Shown: one piece after another, positions 63,643-64,000 of the stretch | Layout: the number at the start of each line of letters is the position of its first letter | Position numbering within the stretch: the first letter of the stretch is position 1 | Translations under genes and position numbers: made by a program | The notes under the pieces: generated by a model | What the model was told of the DNA's origin: nothing | Databases searched by the model: none | The model's input: only the letters and a program-made list of their open reading frames with translations | DNA from: Paenibacillus bovis | Lineage (GTDB): Bacteria > Bacillota > Bacilli > Bacillales > Bacillaceae_C | Length of the DNA: 64,000 nucleotides | NCBI GenBank assembly: GCA_007679095.1 | Contig: VEFU01000004.1 | Coordinates: 62,001-126,000 of the forward strand | Reading direction: 5' to 3'

Positions 63643-64000
63643 ATGCGGCAATGGCTGCTAATTCTTTGTATCTGCTTCCTGCCTTTATTGTTTACTAACA
63701 ATGCACATGCAACAGAACCAGAAAACAAACAGGTAGATGACGCAGCAAATAACAACTATATGGATCGCTATTTAGACGAGCTAGGTGTTGATGAGCTTAC
63801 GAAGTATTGGGATAAGATCGTAGATGACTATGGCAGTTATTTACCAGAAAGCAAAAGAGGGACATTGCTTGAATTTATTAAAGGGGACAAGTCTTTTTCG
63901 TTTAAGGATTGGGTAAGCGGAATAATGAATTTTATGATTCAAGAGATTGTCCTCAATATTAAATTGCTTGGTTCGCTGATGCTTCTAACGATATTAAGTG
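63643..64000 (+). CDS. spoIIIAE: Stage III sporulation protein SpoIIIAE, 5' part
   Basis: The first 119 residues are seen and the frame is open at the window end. Signal peptide with a possible cleavage site AHA|T near residue 26, then LGVDELTKYWDKIVDDYGSYLPES and the start of the first helix. Polytopic membrane part of the A-Q complex. GGAG 9 nt before the ATG. Confidence 0.93.
   Translation, partial: MRQWLLILCICFLPLLFTNNAHATEPENKQVDDAANNNYMDRYLDELGVDELTKYWDKIVDDYGSYLPESKRGTLLEFIKGDKSFSFKDWVSGIMNFMIQEIVLNIKLLGSLMLLTILS

Noticed and set aside
1-64000. tRNA or rRNA genes
   Set aside because: No cloverleaf-like T-loop (GGTTCGA..) with matching arms or rRNA segment was recognised on either strand.

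Overview
The window comes from the chromosome of a spore-forming, competence-gene-bearing, low-GC Firmicute of the Bacillaceae. Most genes match the Bacillus subtilis yqf-yqg-yqh region in content and order: ppsR, yqxD, dnaG, sigA, cccA, trmK, yqfO, ispH, nfo, zur, ispG, sodA, pbpA, glcK, comG, yqhL, yqhO, papA, efp, spoIIIA. The genus cannot be fixed from the sequence alone, although the GTTGATT-bounded intergenic repeats near 7.0-7.4 kb are of a kind seen in several Bacillaceae.

Layout. 1-6950 holds a PEP synthase/PPDK regulator (partial), YqxD, primase, the major sigma factor, a membrane protein, cytochrome c-550, TrmK and a short YqfO. 6951-7530 is a repeat-rich spacer. 7531-12016 carries IspH, YqfQ, a cold-shock type DEAD-box helicase and endonuclease IV. 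12100-14219 is a zinc-uptake operon with its own Zur repressor and a Zur-box-like operator. 14309-22800 holds IspG, envelope genes, SodA, an MFS protein, a class B PBP and YqzC/YqzD. 22980-31353 holds L33, folate cyclo-ligase, rhomboid GluP, glucokinase, an LtaS-type enzyme behind an ECF-sigma-like promoter, and YqgU-YqgX. An ABC exporter pair (31398-33166) sits between yqgX and yqgY. 33767-37484 is the comG operon. 37550-41422 holds aroK, yqzE, yqhG/yqhH and yqhL. 41839-44406 is a B12-type ribonucleotide reductase (nrdJ) behind two NrdR boxes spaced 32 bp.

The standout is a complete Tn7-like transposon at 44428-57113 (12,686 bp), flanked by the 5-bp duplication GCTTT. It has TGTAGC termini, four tandem 20-bp-spaced TnsB-type sites at the nrdJ-proximal end, three widely spaced sites at the other end, and tnsA-tnsB-tnsC-tnsD(tniQ) in order. 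Its insertion point lies inside the rho-independent terminator of nrdJ, 17-21 bp past the stop codon. This copies the geometry of Tn7 at glmS and suggests that TnsD reads the conserved 3' end of nrdJ. A hairpin in front of tnsA sequesters its ribosome binding site and looks designed to block expression from nrdJ read-through. The cargo is an MMPL/RND exporter in two overlapping ORFs, a TetR regulator with a candidate operator, a cupin protein and a small membrane protein.

57206-64000 returns to the ancestral order: patatin YqhO, YqhP, YqhR, AroQ, PapA, EF-P and spoIIIAA-AE (AE runs off the end). A second chromosome-wide point is that three genes (yqxD, comGG, spoIIIAD) have no in-frame ATG/GTG/TTG at the expected N-terminus and instead offer ATT (or ATA) behind a good Shine-Dalgarno sequence.
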